From: Spirochaetia bacterium UBA5763
Lineage (GTDB): Bacteria; Spirochaetota; UBA4802; UBA5550
Assembly (NCBI GenBank): GCA_002418835.1
Contig: DIEX01000033.1
Coordinates: 1-64,000 of the forward strand
DNA length: 64,000 nucleotides
Direction: 5' to 3'
Shown: piece by piece, positions 55,827-64,000 of the stretch
Layout: every line of letters starts with the position of its first letter
Position numbering within the stretch: position 1 is the first letter of the stretch
Notes under the pieces: model-generated
What the model was told of the DNA's origin: nothing
What the model saw: only the letters and a program-made list of their open reading frames with translations
Databases searched by the model: none
Position numbers and translations under genes: made by a program

Positions 55827-56267
55827 ATGGAATTAAACTGTATCAGGCTTATGGTTAAGGATTTTGACAGCTGCTTTAAATTTTATTCCGAGACACTGGG
55901 TCTTAAAGTCACATGGGGAAAGCAGGGGGGCGTTTACGCAAGTTTTGATATCGGTCTGCCATCGGGGCTCTCCATCTTCAAATCAGACCTGATGGCTGAA
56001 GCCCTGGGGAACGCGGATAAAGCTCTCCCTACAGGGCTCAGGGACAGGAGTGCTATCATAATAAAGGTCACGGATATTGATGAAACATGGAAAGAGCTTA
56101 ATTCACGGGGAGTAAAATTTTTAAGCGAACCGAAAGAGATGCCGGGCTGGGGTATGACAGTGGCGCACTTCAGAGATCCCGAAGGAAATCTTCTGGAGAT
56201 ATGGAGTGAACTCCCCATGGAAAAATGGGATAAAGATCTGCTTGAAGAGGCTGAGGGGTATCAGTAG
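55827..56267 (+). CDS. VOC (glyoxalase/bleomycin-resistance) superfamily protein
   Basis: 146 residues from the ATG at 55827, behind AGGAGG. An upstream in-frame start would overlap the AraC gene. Vicinal-oxygen-chelate motifs: CIRLMVKDFDSCFKFYSETL, VTDIDETWKELNSRGVKF and AHFRDPEGNLLEIW with a Glu metal ligand. A detoxification or antibiotic-binding role cannot be decided. Confidence 0.87.
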   Translation: MELNCIRLMVKDFDSCFKFYSETLGLKVTWGKQGGVYASFDIGLPSGLSIFKSDLMAEALGNADKALPTGLRDRSAIIIKVTDIDETWKELNSRGVKFLSEPKEMPGWGMTVAHFRDPEGNLLEIWSELPMEKWDKDLLEEAEGYQ

Positions 56268-56292
56268 TTTAAACGCTCATTGAAAGCTCCTG

Positions 56293-56775
56293 CTATAATT
56301 CCTTATGGAAAAATATTGTATCAACATCCATAACAGGGAATGATTCCGGGAGCTCTTCTTTTAGAATTTCAATAAATCCGTTTTTCCTGTAAAAACTGTG
56401 TGCTGCTTTGAAAAAGGGGGTTGTGCCCAGATATATATCCCTGTATCCATTTCCCGGGCTCCATCTTTCAAGAACCGAAAGTAGCCCTGATGCAATACCT
56501 TTATCAGCACCTCTGAATTCAGATTTTACAAACATCTTCCTCAGAGCTCCGCAGTTGTTCCCGATATTTTTTAACGCTATGGTTCCCGCAACCACACCAT
56601 CACTCAGCGCAATCCAGAAATTCCCTCCATCCTGCTGATAGAATTCATAAACATTTTTAAGGTCAGGCTGATCCTCCGCAGTTATAGAAATACCGTACTC
56701 CTTCTGCTGTATTACAAGGATCATATCTATAACCTCCCCCTGGTATTCAGGTCTGTATTCAGTTATTGATATCAT
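56293..56775 (-). CDS. GNAT-family N-acetyltransferase
   Basis: 160 residues from the ATG at 56775, behind AGAGGTGA. GNAT core: VVAGTIALKNIG, LRKMFVKSEFRGADKGIASG (acetyl-CoA pyrophosphate loop, R/Q-x-x-G-x-G/A) and LGTTPFFKAAHSFYRKNGF. The substrate is unknown. Single gene. Confidence 0.87.
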   Translation of the reverse strand: MISITEYRPEYQGEVIDMILVIQQKEYGISITAEDQPDLKNVYEFYQQDGGNFWIALSDGVVAGTIALKNIGNNCGALRKMFVKSEFRGADKGIASGLLSVLERWSPGNGYRDIYLGTTPFFKAAHSFYRKNGFIEILKEELPESFPVMDVDTIFFHKEL

Positions 56776-56937
56776 TGAACTCACCTCTGATTAATGAAAA
56801 TCCGGGAATAACTACGCTATACCCGTTATAGCAAAACATTAATTTAAACAACAATCTTTGTTTAAGTCTTTAAAAAATTTATTGCACTGTACACTTCTTT
56901 GTCATATCGGGGTATATAATGTCTTAAGGAGTGACCA

Positions 56938-57552
56938 ATGATTACCATTGAATTCTGCATAACCGCACTTATTGTAGTACTTATACCCGGTACAGGTGTT
57001 ATCTACACTGTTACTACAGGTATCTCATCGGGATGGCGGGGAGCAATTGCTGCTGCAGCAGGATGCACTGCGGGGATTATCCCTCACCTTACAGCAAGCA
57101 TCCTCGGCCTTTCAGCGATACTTCACATGAGCGCAATGGCGTTTCAGGTTATAAAAGTTATCGGTGCAGCATATCTTCTCTTCCTTGCATGGTCAATGTG
57201 GCGTGATAATGAAGAACTTATATTTGAATCAGACAACAGGAGCAGGGGATTTGTAAAAATTGCAACAAGGGGGATTCTTATTAATATTCTTAACCCGAAA
57301 CTTACTATATTCTTTTTAACATTCCTCCCGCTATTTGTTTCTGCTGATGCAAAATCACCGGCACTTCAGCTTTCCGTCTTAAGCGGCGTTTTCATGATTA
57401 TGACACTTGCTGTTTTCATCATTTACGGGTTCCTTGCAAACGGTGTGCGTGGCTACGTTATCTCTTCACCAGGAATGATGAAATATATAAAGAGATCCTT
57501 CGCTGTTGTTATAGGTTTCTTCGGAGTGAAGCTGGCTTTTGCTGAGAGGTAA
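56938..57552 (+). CDS. LysE/RhtB-family amino-acid exporter
   Basis: 204 residues with five to six transmembrane helices. The N-terminal motif VVLIPGTGVIYTVTTGISSG (G-x-x-x-x-x-T) and the segment KVIGAAYLLFLAWSMWRD, followed by NPKLTIFFLTFLP, are diagnostic of RhtB/LysE transporters that export amino acids or homoserine lactones. AAGGAGTGACC precedes the ATG. Convergent with an AraC gene. Confidence 0.9.
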   Translation: MITIEFCITALIVVLIPGTGVIYTVTTGISSGWRGAIAAAAGCTAGIIPHLTASILGLSAILHMSAMAFQVIKVIGAAYLLFLAWSMWRDNEELIFESDNRSRGFVKIATRGILINILNPKLTIFFLTFLPLFVSADAKSPALQLSVLSGVFMIMTLAVFIIYGFLANGVRGYVISSPGMMKYIKRSFAVVIGFFGVKLAFAER

Positions 57553-57564
57553 TATTTTAAAATC

Positions 57565-58419
57565 TCAGGATTTGCAGGTAACACTTTTCCTGAACTCCCC
57601 CGGAGTAAGTGAGAAGTATCTGCTGAAATCATTATAGAAGCTTGAGAGTGATTCATATCCGCATTCAAGGGATATCTCAAGCACTGAGCGCTCCCCGTGC
57701 AGCATTACTGTTGCCATGAACATCCTGTACATCCGCAGGTATTCAAAAAGTGTTATCTTCATTTCAGCGGAGAAGAGCCGCGCAATGTGCCTCTCGGAAT
57801 AAGGGAGAACAGACCTGAAATCAGCCATTGAAATTTTTCTCATGTAATTCTCTTCGATGTAATCCGTCAGTTTTTTACACTCATCCGAATGAGGCTCAGG
57901 GAGAGCGTAGTCATACCTGCCAGATGTAATATCCTCTCCAAGTATCCTGATGAAGAGTTCAATGATATCTTTTAATATCCCCGAACCGGAATCACTTTTT
58001 TTTTCTGAAACGATCCTGTTGAATAAAGCTATCCCAAGTTCAGATAAACTGAAAATTATAATGCCCGTTCCAGAAGTCTTCAGCATATCTTCAGAGATGT
58101 AAAGTGACTGATAAGTAACACTCCCCCCTAAGACAACTGTGCGGTGCAGGCACCCCGCAGGGAGAAAGGCGCACATATTCCCGTATAAAGGCTGCCTCCT
58201 CCCCTCCTCCACAAGAAGGGAAACTCCGTCTCTGATAAGCAGAACCTGGTGAACATTATGCCTGTGCAGCTTTTCCGTTGAATAATCTGTAAGCTCCCCT
58301 GAAAGTACTTTGACAGGCTGCAATAATCTCTTCCGCTCTTTCCCTCTATTTTTTTCTGCTGGCATATTCAGAATGTCTGTAATAACTAATAAAATGTCAA
58401 TTATAAGGATGAATGACAC
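57565..58419 (-). CDS. AraC-family regulator, divergent from an aldo/keto reductase
   Basis: Up to 284 residues from a GTG at 58419. An ATG at 58365 (MPAEKNRGKERKR) is an equally good start. The cupin N-terminus (LHRHNVHQVLLIRDG, LPAGCLHRTV) and C-terminal HTH pair (DFRSVLPYSERHIARLF, VLEISLECGYESLSSFYNDF) are clear. Only 50 bases separate it from the reductase gene, so shared control is likely. Confidence 0.87.
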   Translation of the reverse strand: MSFILIIDILLVITDILNMPAEKNRGKERKRLLQPVKVLSGELTDYSTEKLHRHNVHQVLLIRDGVSLLVEEGRRQPLYGNMCAFLPAGCLHRTVVLGGSVTYQSLYISEDMLKTSGTGIIIFSLSELGIALFNRIVSEKKSDSGSGILKDIIELFIRILGEDITSGRYDYALPEPHSDECKKLTDYIEENYMRKISMADFRSVLPYSERHIARLFSAEMKITLFEYLRMYRMFMATVMLHGERSVLEISLECGYESLSSFYNDFSRYFSLTPGEFRKSVTCKS

Positions 58420-58469
58420 AGGATTTTTATGCTTAATAATATCATTACAATCTGAAAAGGAGAAGCACT

Positions 58470-59456
58470 ATGTATAAAAAAAATCTCGGTTCAAAGGGGC
58501 CATCTGTTTCAGCAATGGGGCTGGGATGTATGAGCATGAGCGAATTTTACGGCAAAGGTGATGATGCCGAATCACGCAGGGTAATCCTGAAAGCTCTGGA
58601 AATGGGGATAACAATGCTTGATACAGCAGACCAATACGGCTCAGGCCATAACGAAGAGCTTATAGGGGATACTCTACGTGAATGGAAAGAGGAAGTATTC
58701 GTTGCCACAAAATCCGGCATTGTTCGCAGACCCGGCGAATACAAGCGTACAATTAACAACAGGCCGGAATATATACGGGAAGCCCTGGAGAAGAGCCTGA
58801 AGCGGCTCAGGCGTGACCACGTTGACCTGTACTACATACACAGGCGTGATCACTCAACACCGCTGGAGGATGCAATCGGTGAGCTTTCAAAGCTTGTTGA
58901 GCAGGGAAAGATAAGATATATCGGATTGTCGGAGGTATCCGCTGAGACTATACTGAAGGCAGACACGATTCACCACGTCACCGCTGTTCAGAGCGAGTAT
59001 TCCCTTTTTACCAGGGGTGTGGAGGAATCTGTGCTTGACGCGGTTAAAAAAATCGATGCCGGTTTTGTGCCATACAGTCCGCTGGGGAGAGGTTTCCTCA
59101 CGGGCAAGCTCAGCAAAGAGATAATAAAAAGTGAAGGCGACCTCAGGCAATTTATGCCAAGGACTTCCGGAGCTAACTACGAAACCAACAACAGGCTGGT
59201 AAAGCAGCTTGAGGAATTTGCCGCAGAGCTTAATGCAACTCCTGCACAGGTTGCACTTGCATGGGTAATGTCCAGAGGTGAAAACATAGTGCCAATCCCC
59301 GGGACGCGAAGAGAGAAATATCTCCTTGAAAATATCGCCGCTGCTGACGTTACACTTGATAAAAGATCCCGGGAATATCTCGAAACAGTTTTTTATCCGG
59401 GAGCGGTTAAGGGTGAGAGGTATTCTGAAGAGGGGATGGTGGGGGTGGAGGAATAA
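58470..59456 (+). CDS. Aldo/keto reductase
   Basis: 328 residues, (beta/alpha)8 barrel. Catalytic tetrad: Asp and Tyr in MLDTADQYGSGHNEELIG, Lys in VFVATKSGIV and His in DLYYIHRRD. The C-terminal NADPH-binding segment is IVPIPGTRREKYLLENIAA. The sequence resembles the AKR13/YakC-type group that reduces small aldehydes and ketones. AAAAGGAG precedes the ATG. A bidirectional terminator follows. Confidence 0.92.
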   Translation: MYKKNLGSKGPSVSAMGLGCMSMSEFYGKGDDAESRRVILKALEMGITMLDTADQYGSGHNEELIGDTLREWKEEVFVATKSGIVRRPGEYKRTINNRPEYIREALEKSLKRLRRDHVDLYYIHRRDHSTPLEDAIGELSKLVEQGKIRYIGLSEVSAETILKADTIHHVTAVQSEYSLFTRGVEESVLDAVKKIDAGFVPYSPLGRGFLTGKLSKEIIKSEGDLRQFMPRTSGANYETNNRLVKQLEEFAAELNATPAQVALAWVMSRGENIVPIPGTRREKYLLENIAAADVTLDKRSREYLETVFYPGAVKGERYSEEGMVGVEE

Positions 59457-59482
59457 CACCCGGTAGACATGCGGAGTCTGGC

Positions 59483-59526
59483 TATCCCGCTCTATCTCCA
59501 ATATAACCGGAGCATAGGGCGGGATA
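59483..59526. terminator. Bidirectional terminator between the reductase and tyrS
   Basis: Arms TATCCCGC (59483-59490) and GCGGGATA (59519-59526) enclose a second CTCC/GGAG stem. It lies between two convergent genes, with an A/T-rich stretch (AAATAATATTT) on the tyrS side. Confidence 0.65.
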
Positions 59527-59536
59527 AATAATATTT

Positions 59537-60763
59537 CTACTTCACCACAACCTGGTGGTAAACTTTTTTCCCTTTGCGTATAAGAAGCTTTCCATCTTTA
59601 AGATCAGCAGAGGTAACAACCCTGGCGAAGTCAGTCACCTGAGCGTCCTCCATGTAGATACCACCCTGCTGGATAAGACGCCGCCCTTCACTGTTGCTTG
59701 CGATAAGCCCTGTTTGTGAAAGAAGCGCGATGATATCAATACCTTTATCAAATTCGGATTTATTGAATTCAGTTGTAGGGATAGACTCCGAATCTCCTCC
59801 TGCACCGAAGAGAGCTTTCGCGGCAGCCTGTGCCTTGTCAGCCTCATCCTGGCCATGAACAAGCTTTGTCACCTCGTAAGCCAGGACCTCCTTCGCGTGA
59901 TTAATCTCAGCTCCCTGAAGAGCACCGAGCCTGTTAACCTCATCCATAGGAATAAAAGTGAGGAGTGAAAGACAGTTCTTCACATCCGGATCATCAATGT
60001 TTCTCCAGTACTGGTAGAAGTCATAAGGCGTAGTCTTTGAAGGATCGAGCCACACTGCGCCCGACTGGGTTTTCCCCATCTTGTTCCCTTCGCTGGTAAC
60101 AAGGAGCTTGAATGTGAGCCCGTATGTAGAGGCATTCTCCGAACGCCGGACAAGGTCAACACCTGATATGATATTTGACCACTGATCATTCCCGCCTAAC
60201 TGCAGTTTGCAGTTATGAAGACGGTAAAGTTCCAGGAAATCATAAGACTGCATCAGCATATAGTTGAACTCAAGGAAAGAGAGTCCCTTTTCCAGACGGT
60301 TCTTGAAGCATTCAGCAGAAAGCATACGGTTCACGGAAAAGTGGCGCCCTATATCCCTGAGGAATTCAATATAATTAAGTTTAAGGAGCCAGTCAGCATT
60401 ATTTACCATAATCGCTTTCCCCTCACCGAAATCGATAAAGCGGGAAAATTGCTCCTTGAATGATTCACTGTTTTTTCTTATCTGCTCCATTGTCAGCATC
60501 TGGCGCATGTCTGTCCGGCCTGACGGATCACCCACCATTGCTGTACCTCCGCCGATGAGGGCAATGGGCCTGTGCCCGGCCTGCTGCATGTGCATCATGA
60601 CCATAACCTGGATAAAATGCCCCACATGGAGGCTGTCAGCGGTGGGATCAAAACCTATATAAAACGTAACTGATTCTTTTCCTAACAGTTCGCGTATTTC
60701 ATCCTCATGGGTTGCCTGTTCAACATATCCCCTTTCTGCTAAAACATCATAAACATTTCTCAT
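59537..60763 (-). CDS. tyrS: Tyrosyl-tRNA synthetase
   Basis: 408 residues, the usual length for a bacterial TyrRS. Class I features: YIGFDPTADSLHVGHFIQVM (HIGH-type HVGH), the tyrosine-site segment FLEFNYMLMQSYDFLELY and QLGGNDQWSNIISG, then the KMSKS-type loop GNKMGKT. The C-terminal S4-like RNA-binding domain includes NSEGRRLIQQGGIYMED. AAGGAT precedes the ATG. No T-box leader is seen upstream. Confidence 0.96.
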   Translation of the reverse strand: MRNVYDVLAERGYVEQATHEDEIRELLGKESVTFYIGFDPTADSLHVGHFIQVMVMMHMQQAGHRPIALIGGGTAMVGDPSGRTDMRQMLTMEQIRKNSESFKEQFSRFIDFGEGKAIMVNNADWLLKLNYIEFLRDIGRHFSVNRMLSAECFKNRLEKGLSFLEFNYMLMQSYDFLELYRLHNCKLQLGGNDQWSNIISGVDLVRRSENASTYGLTFKLLVTSEGNKMGKTQSGAVWLDPSKTTPYDFYQYWRNIDDPDVKNCLSLLTFIPMDEVNRLGALQGAEINHAKEVLAYEVTKLVHGQDEADKAQAAAKALFGAGGDSESIPTTEFNKSEFDKGIDIIALLSQTGLIASNSEGRRLIQQGGIYMEDAQVTDFARVVTSADLKDGKLLIRKGKKVYHQVVVK

Positions 60764-61044
60764 AGCTTGATAATCCTTCTTTACGTAATTAACTATAGCA
60801 CTTTACAATTGAATTATTCCACAATTTGCTATAGTATATAAATTTAAAACAATACCCGATTTTGAGACAGCTTTTAAATAAGTCCAATCTTTTACCCTGT
60901 AAAATTAAAAAAAAGGGAGGGTACTTTGTAAAAGCAATAAAGGAAAAATATAAAGCAGGATATGCAAAGAATTAAGCATAATCAGGAAAGAATAACAAAT
61001 CAGCCGATGTTATTATCTCCCCATAAAATTAAAGGAGATAATAC

Positions 61045-61611
61045 ATGATAAATCTTAACCCGTTAAACAGCCTGATTATTACCTGTGCCATTGCCGGTTG
61101 TGCCGGAAATTCCTCATTAAAAACCGGTGCAGTAATTAAAAAGCTCCCCTCTTACCGGGTCGCTTATGTGGAGTACAAAGGTGACTTTGAAAACAATCCG
61201 GGGATCTATGATATTCAGCTCGAAAAACTGCTGAAATGGGCAGTACCCGCAGGGCTTTGGAATTTTCCGGGGAGCACAGAGCTCATTATAATCTACCCTG
61301 ACGATCCGGAATCAACCCCGAAAAATCAACAGCGGATGCTTATGGCAATCTCTCTCCCCACAGATGTTAAAATACCTGAAGTCTATAAAAGCATGGTTAT
61401 CCCCGAAGGGGAATACGCTGTCGGGAGATTTGAAATCTCATCAGAGGAGTTCGGTGCAGCATGGGGTTATATGTATGGAGAATTTATCCCGAAAAGCGGC
61501 TACAGGCCGGCAGAAGGTATGAGCTTTGAGATGAAGAGAAACGACTCCGATGAACACCCGCAAAAGAAACATATTGTTGATATATGCATACCGGTTCTGA
61601 AAAATAAATAA
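61045..61611 (+). CDS. Lipoprotein with GyrI-like effector-binding domain
   Basis: 188 residues. A short signal with AIAGC lipobox suggests a lipoprotein. The remaining ~155 residues match the GyrI/SbmC effector-binding fold: YRVAYVEYKGDFENNPGIYD, ELIIIYPDDPESTP, VIPEGEYAVGRFEIS and YRPAEGMSFEM. A stand-alone exported member of this small-molecule-binding family is uncommon. AAAGGAG precedes the ATG. Confidence 0.82.
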   Translation: MINLNPLNSLIITCAIAGCAGNSSLKTGAVIKKLPSYRVAYVEYKGDFENNPGIYDIQLEKLLKWAVPAGLWNFPGSTELIIIYPDDPESTPKNQQRMLMAISLPTDVKIPEVYKSMVIPEGEYAVGRFEISSEEFGAAWGYMYGEFIPKSGYRPAEGMSFEMKRNDSDEHPQKKHIVDICIPVLKNK

Positions 61612-61706
61612 AACAGATAAAATGGGGAGATCTGCTGTATACCCCCCTTCTTTTTCTCCATTTTTTATTCATTTTTAAAATAAAGAAAAAAAATCTGCGC
61701 AAATAC

Positions 61707-61762
61707 TTGACAGAAAAACATATTGTACTTAATTATATTTTACACAATTTAATTAAGTACAA
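61707..61762 (+). promoter_or_regulatory. Promoter and OhrR-type operator of the peroxide operon
   Basis: -35 TTGACA at 61707-61712 and -10 TAATTA at 61730-61735 (17-base spacer). A perfect 13-base inverted repeat, TTGTACTTAATTA (61723-61735) and TAATTAAGTACAA (61750-61762), covers the -10 and start region. Internal ACAATTTAATT resembles OhrR operators of Gram-positive bacteria. The OhrR gene two genes downstream is the likely repressor. Confidence 0.75.
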
Positions 61763-61773
61763 GGAGATTTAAA

Positions 61774-62226
61774 GTGAACGGCAAAAGATTTCTTAAAATA
61801 AGCGGAATAACTGCAGGCGCACTGGCTGTTCTGGCAGGTATTCTCGTAGCGGTATACATGTTTGTCATAGCACCAACATTCATAGGGAGAACAGGCCCTG
61901 AAGGGGAGATACTGAAAAAGTACATAGAGCCCGTGGAGCTAAAAAAACTCACAGAAAAACCTGATGATTCAATCTGGATCATAGACGTGAGGTCTGAAGA
62001 AAACTACAGCAAAGGGCACATACCCACTGCAAAGACTTTCTATTCAGGTACAATAATGTCAAGGCTTCATGAACTGCCTAAAGATAAGTACCTTATTATC
62101 TACTGCGAAACAGGCGGGCGTGTACAGTCTGTCATAAGAAAGCTTAGCAAGGAGGGCTATACCAGGTATATGAACTGGGGCGGGAACTCAAGGTGGCCAT
62201 ACGAAAGAGCAGCAGGAAATAATTAG
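61774..62226 (+). CDS. Membrane-anchored rhodanese-domain protein
   Basis: 150 residues from a GTG start, behind AAGGAGAT. TM helix at about 8-30, then a single rhodanese domain outside the membrane: WIIDVRSEENYSKGHIPTAK and IIYCETGGRVQSVIRKL with the active-site Cys in CETGGR. It carries sulfur as persulfide. First gene of the peroxide-response unit with glutathione peroxidase and OhrR. Confidence 0.87.
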   Translation: MNGKRFLKISGITAGALAVLAGILVAVYMFVIAPTFIGRTGPEGEILKKYIEPVELKKLTEKPDDSIWIIDVRSEENYSKGHIPTAKTFYSGTIMSRLHELPKDKYLIIYCETGGRVQSVIRKLSKEGYTRYMNWGGNSRWPYERAAGNN

Positions 62227-62235
62227 TGGCTTTCT

Positions 62236-62268
62236 CCCCTCTGCTTTGATAATTTTAAGCAGCAGGGG
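62236..62268 (+). terminator. Hairpin between rhodanese and peroxidase genes, possible attenuator
   Basis: Stem CCCC-T-CTGCTT / AAGCAG-C-AGGGG with one mismatched pair and a 10-base loop, followed by TATTATTTT. It may partly terminate transcription so that the downstream genes are expressed less. Confidence 0.55.
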
Positions 62269-62302
62269 GGGTATTATTTTAAAATAATAAAGGATGGATA
62301 TT

Positions 62303-62788
62303 ATGAAAAATGAATCGATATATGATATCAGCGTAACAACAATTGAGGGCTTCAGCAGGCCGATGAGTGAATATAAAGGGAAAGTATTACTCATCGTAAA
62401 CACCGCAAGCAAATGCGGTTTTACCCCGCAGTATGACGGCCTTGAGAAGCTCTATAAAGACCACAAGGATAAAGGGTTTGCAGTCCTGGGGTTTCCCTCA
62501 AACCAGTTCATGAAACAGGAGCTCGGTTCAGATGGTGAGATTAAATCCTTCTGCACCCTGAATTTTAACATCACATTCCCGATGTTCTCAAAAATTGATG
62601 TGAACGGGCCGGATACTCATCCGCTCTACGAATTTCTTAAGAGAGAGGCGCCGGGAATTTTCGGAAGGAAGATTAAATGGAATTTTACCAAATTTCTGGT
62701 GGACAGTGACGGAAGAGTTGTGAAACGATATGCTCCTGCAACCGTACCGGAAAAGATCGAAAAGGACATACTAAAAGTTTTAGGCTGA
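62303..62788 (+). CDS. Glutathione-peroxidase-family thiol peroxidase
   Basis: 161 residues from the ATG at 62303, behind AAGGATGG (an ATG at 62294 overlaps that site). Active-site Cys in NTASKCGFTPQYDGLEKLY, Gln/Trp partners in FPSNQFMKQE and KWNFTKFLVD, and a second Cys in IKSFCTLNF, consistent with a thioredoxin-dependent two-Cys mechanism. It reduces organic and hydrogen peroxides. Six bases before ohrR. Confidence 0.93.
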   Translation: MKNESIYDISVTTIEGFSRPMSEYKGKVLLIVNTASKCGFTPQYDGLEKLYKDHKDKGFAVLGFPSNQFMKQELGSDGEIKSFCTLNFNITFPMFSKIDVNGPDTHPLYEFLKREAPGIFGRKIKWNFTKFLVDSDGRVVKRYAPATVPEKIEKDILKVLG

Positions 62789-62793
62789 ATAAA

Positions 62794-63282
62794 ATGAACA
62801 GAGAAGATGAACTTCTGAAACTTGAAAACCAGCTCTGCTTTACACTCTACGCGGCATCAAGGGCGGTTACGCAGATGTACAGGCCGCTCCTTGACGAGCT
62901 GGATCTCACATACCCGCAGTACCTTGTAATGCTCGTTTTATGGGAGAACGACAGGCTTACAGTAAACGAAATAGGCGAACTGCTTCAGCTTGACTCAGGC
63001 ACACTGACCCCTCTTCTCAAAAAACTTGAAGCGCGGGGACTGCTGAGCCGTGAGAGAGACAAAGAGGATGAACGGAAGGTAATAATCTCTCTCCTGCCCG
63101 AAGGGAAAAAGCTGAAGAAGAGAGCTGTAAAAATCCCGGAATTGCTCCTGTGCAGGAGCGGACTCTCTGTTGATAAATTCAGAGAGATGAAAGGGAGCAT
63201 AACAGGCTTAATAGAGACTATGAAAGAGCAGGAGTGTTCACTACCCCCTGCTGTAAAAGCAGGGAGCAGAAAAAAAAAGTAA
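62794..63282 (+). CDS. ohrR: OhrR-type peroxide-sensing MarR regulator
   Basis: 162 residues. The N-terminus KLENQLCFTLYAASRAVTQ has the redox Cys of OhrR (near residue 15), followed by LDLTYPQYLVMLVLWENDRL. The winged HTH includes LQLDSGTLTPLLKKLEARG and RDKEDERKVIISLLPEG. A second Cys is in ELLLCRSGLSV, so a two-Cys (disulfide) type is possible. Oxidation by organic peroxide releases it from DNA. The operator at 61723-61762 fits. Its stop codon is directly adjacent to the stop of trpA, which is convergent. Confidence 0.92.
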   Translation: MNREDELLKLENQLCFTLYAASRAVTQMYRPLLDELDLTYPQYLVMLVLWENDRLTVNEIGELLQLDSGTLTPLLKKLEARGLLSRERDKEDERKVIISLLPEGKKLKKRAVKIPELLLCRSGLSVDKFREMKGSITGLIETMKEQECSLPPAVKAGSRKKK

Positions 63283-64000
63283 CTATATAAAGAACTCCTG
63301 AAGCCTGTTTTTAAAACCGTTGTATCCGCTGCTGTTAAGGGATTCAATAAATGCAGTACCTGTGATAAATCCGTCCCCGATCTTTATTGCTGTATCAGCT
63401 GACCTCCTGCTCCTTATACCGAACCCCAGCACCACTGGTACTGAAGCGTTTTCTTTAGCAAGAGATATCTTTCTCATAGTATCAGTATCCGGATTGAACT
63501 CGCCGCCGGTTATTCCCCGCATTGAGATAAAGTATATGAATGAGTCAGCTGACTTTGCGCTCTCAATTATCGAGTCATCGCTGCTTTCAGGTGTCATGAA
63601 GCTTATGATATTTATCTTCATATCAACACCAAGTGCCCGGATAAACTCCTTTTCACAGAACGGCACATCCGGCAGAATAAGCCCTTTAATATTCTGTTCT
63701 ATACAGAAAGAGTTGAACTGCTGCATCTCCATGTTGTAAATTATGTTGGAGTAGGTCATGAGATAAATATCTTTTTCTGCACCTGAAGTTTTTCTTATCT
63801 CCTTTATGCTTTCAGAAATTTCAGCAAAACCGATATTCTGATCAATCATAAACTGTGCGGCGTCAGCAATTGTTTCTCCGTCAGCAATGGGGTCACTGAA
63901 TGGGATTCCCACCTCCAGGAAATCGAAATGTTTCAGCCCCTCAACTGCTGATTTAATGAATGTCTCTTTATCAGGGTAGTTACCCATGAGATAGAATCCG
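63283..64000 (-). CDS. trpA: Tryptophan synthase alpha chain, 5' end outside the window
   Basis: The frame is open to the window edge, and an ATG at 63987 is internal: upstream codons give GFYLMGNYPD, the family's conserved start of strand 1. Catalytic Glu in FLEVGIPFSDPIADG and Asp in the same motif. Further conserved segments are GLILPDVPFCE, YFISMRGITGGE and VVLGFGIRSR. It converts indole-glycerol phosphate to indole and passes it to TrpB, which should lie upstream on the minus strand, beyond the window. Confidence 0.93.
   Translation of the reverse strand, partial: GFYLMGNYPDKETFIKSAVEGLKHFDFLEVGIPFSDPIADGETIADAAQFMIDQNIGFAEISESIKEIRKTSGAEKDIYLMTYSNIIYNMEMQQFNSFCIEQNIKGLILPDVPFCEKEFIRALGVDMKINIISFMTPESSDDSIIESAKSADSFIYFISMRGITGGEFNPDTDTMRKISLAKENASVPVVLGFGIRSRRSADTAIKIGDGFITGTAFIESLNSSGYNGFKNRLQEFFI

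Noticed and set aside
60764..60960. Possible T-box leader for tyrS
   Set aside because: No specifier loop, T-box consensus or terminator/antiterminator pair can be found in the upstream region.
60905..60975. Short plus-strand frame reading FVKAIKEKYKAGYAKN
   Set aside because: It follows a purine-rich GGGAGGG but has no ATG, GTG or TTG in frame, so it is not called.
1..64000. CRISPR arrays, tRNA/rRNA genes, transposases or phage genes
   Set aside because: I saw no regularly spaced repeats, no tRNA-like T-arm sequences and no transposase or phage structural motifs.

Overview
The window reads as chromosomal DNA of a low-to-moderate-GC bacterium with a Gram-negative-type envelope (several lipoprotein and Sec signal peptides) and very heavy investment in signal transduction. 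I see no phage, transposase, tRNA, rRNA or CRISPR. A spirochaete is my tentative guess. It rests on a PilZ/DUF1577-like protein at 36 kb and on a B1-type metallo-beta-lactamase with a Gly in place of the first zinc His at 46 kb, and it is not proven.

1-9.2 kb is an accessory block. It holds a broken methyltransferase fragment, a secreted protein with toroid-like motifs, four-helix and HXXEE membrane proteins, three alpha/beta hydrolases (two a tandem duplicate), a nucleotidyltransferase and a DinB-like protein.

9.4-26.9 kb is one long minus-strand operon of 13 genes with small gaps or overlaps: CheW, CheR-TPR, CheW, MCP, CheA-REC, CheB, then REC-PAS histidine kinase, REC, large REC-PAS-GAF kinase, REC-HD-GYP, PAS kinase, REC, and a REC with a degenerate HD-GYP domain. 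The first six have the composition of the Wsp surface-sensing array. The GGDEF output WspR is missing, and hybrid kinases plus HD-GYP proteins follow instead, so this looks like a chemosensory array wired to c-di-GMP breakdown.

27-41.3 kb continues the signalling theme. There is a Cache-type MCP, a PocR-PAS-GAF hybrid kinase lying between two direct copies of a ~675 bp segment (one containing the start of the MCP gene, the other a dead copy), several lone receivers, a third CheW, a solute-binding/receiver gene that looks like a deletion remnant of a BvgS-type kinase, and a CBS-PAS-HisKA_3 kinase with a NarL-type regulator.

41.3-64 kb is a mosaic of small metabolic, detoxification and regulatory units: an odd small reading frame with two in-frame TGA codons, a broken DJ-1/PfpI gene, a degenerate-GGDEF/EAL protein, the metallo-beta-lactamase with a hydrolase, a MarR-regulated membrane protein with matched palindromic operators, DUF169-MarR-methyltransferase with its own operator pair, three AraC regulators, a ferredoxin/DUF4405 pair, an alkyltransferase-like repair protein, tyrS, a rhodanese/glutathione peroxidase/OhrR peroxide-response operon with a 13-bp-arm operator, and the 3' part of trpA.

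Several loci show decay: deletion fusions, a nonsense codon in a duplicate, and frameshifted remnants. Two regulator genes appear to be transcribed as leaderless mRNAs. All family names come from reading motifs. No database search was possible.
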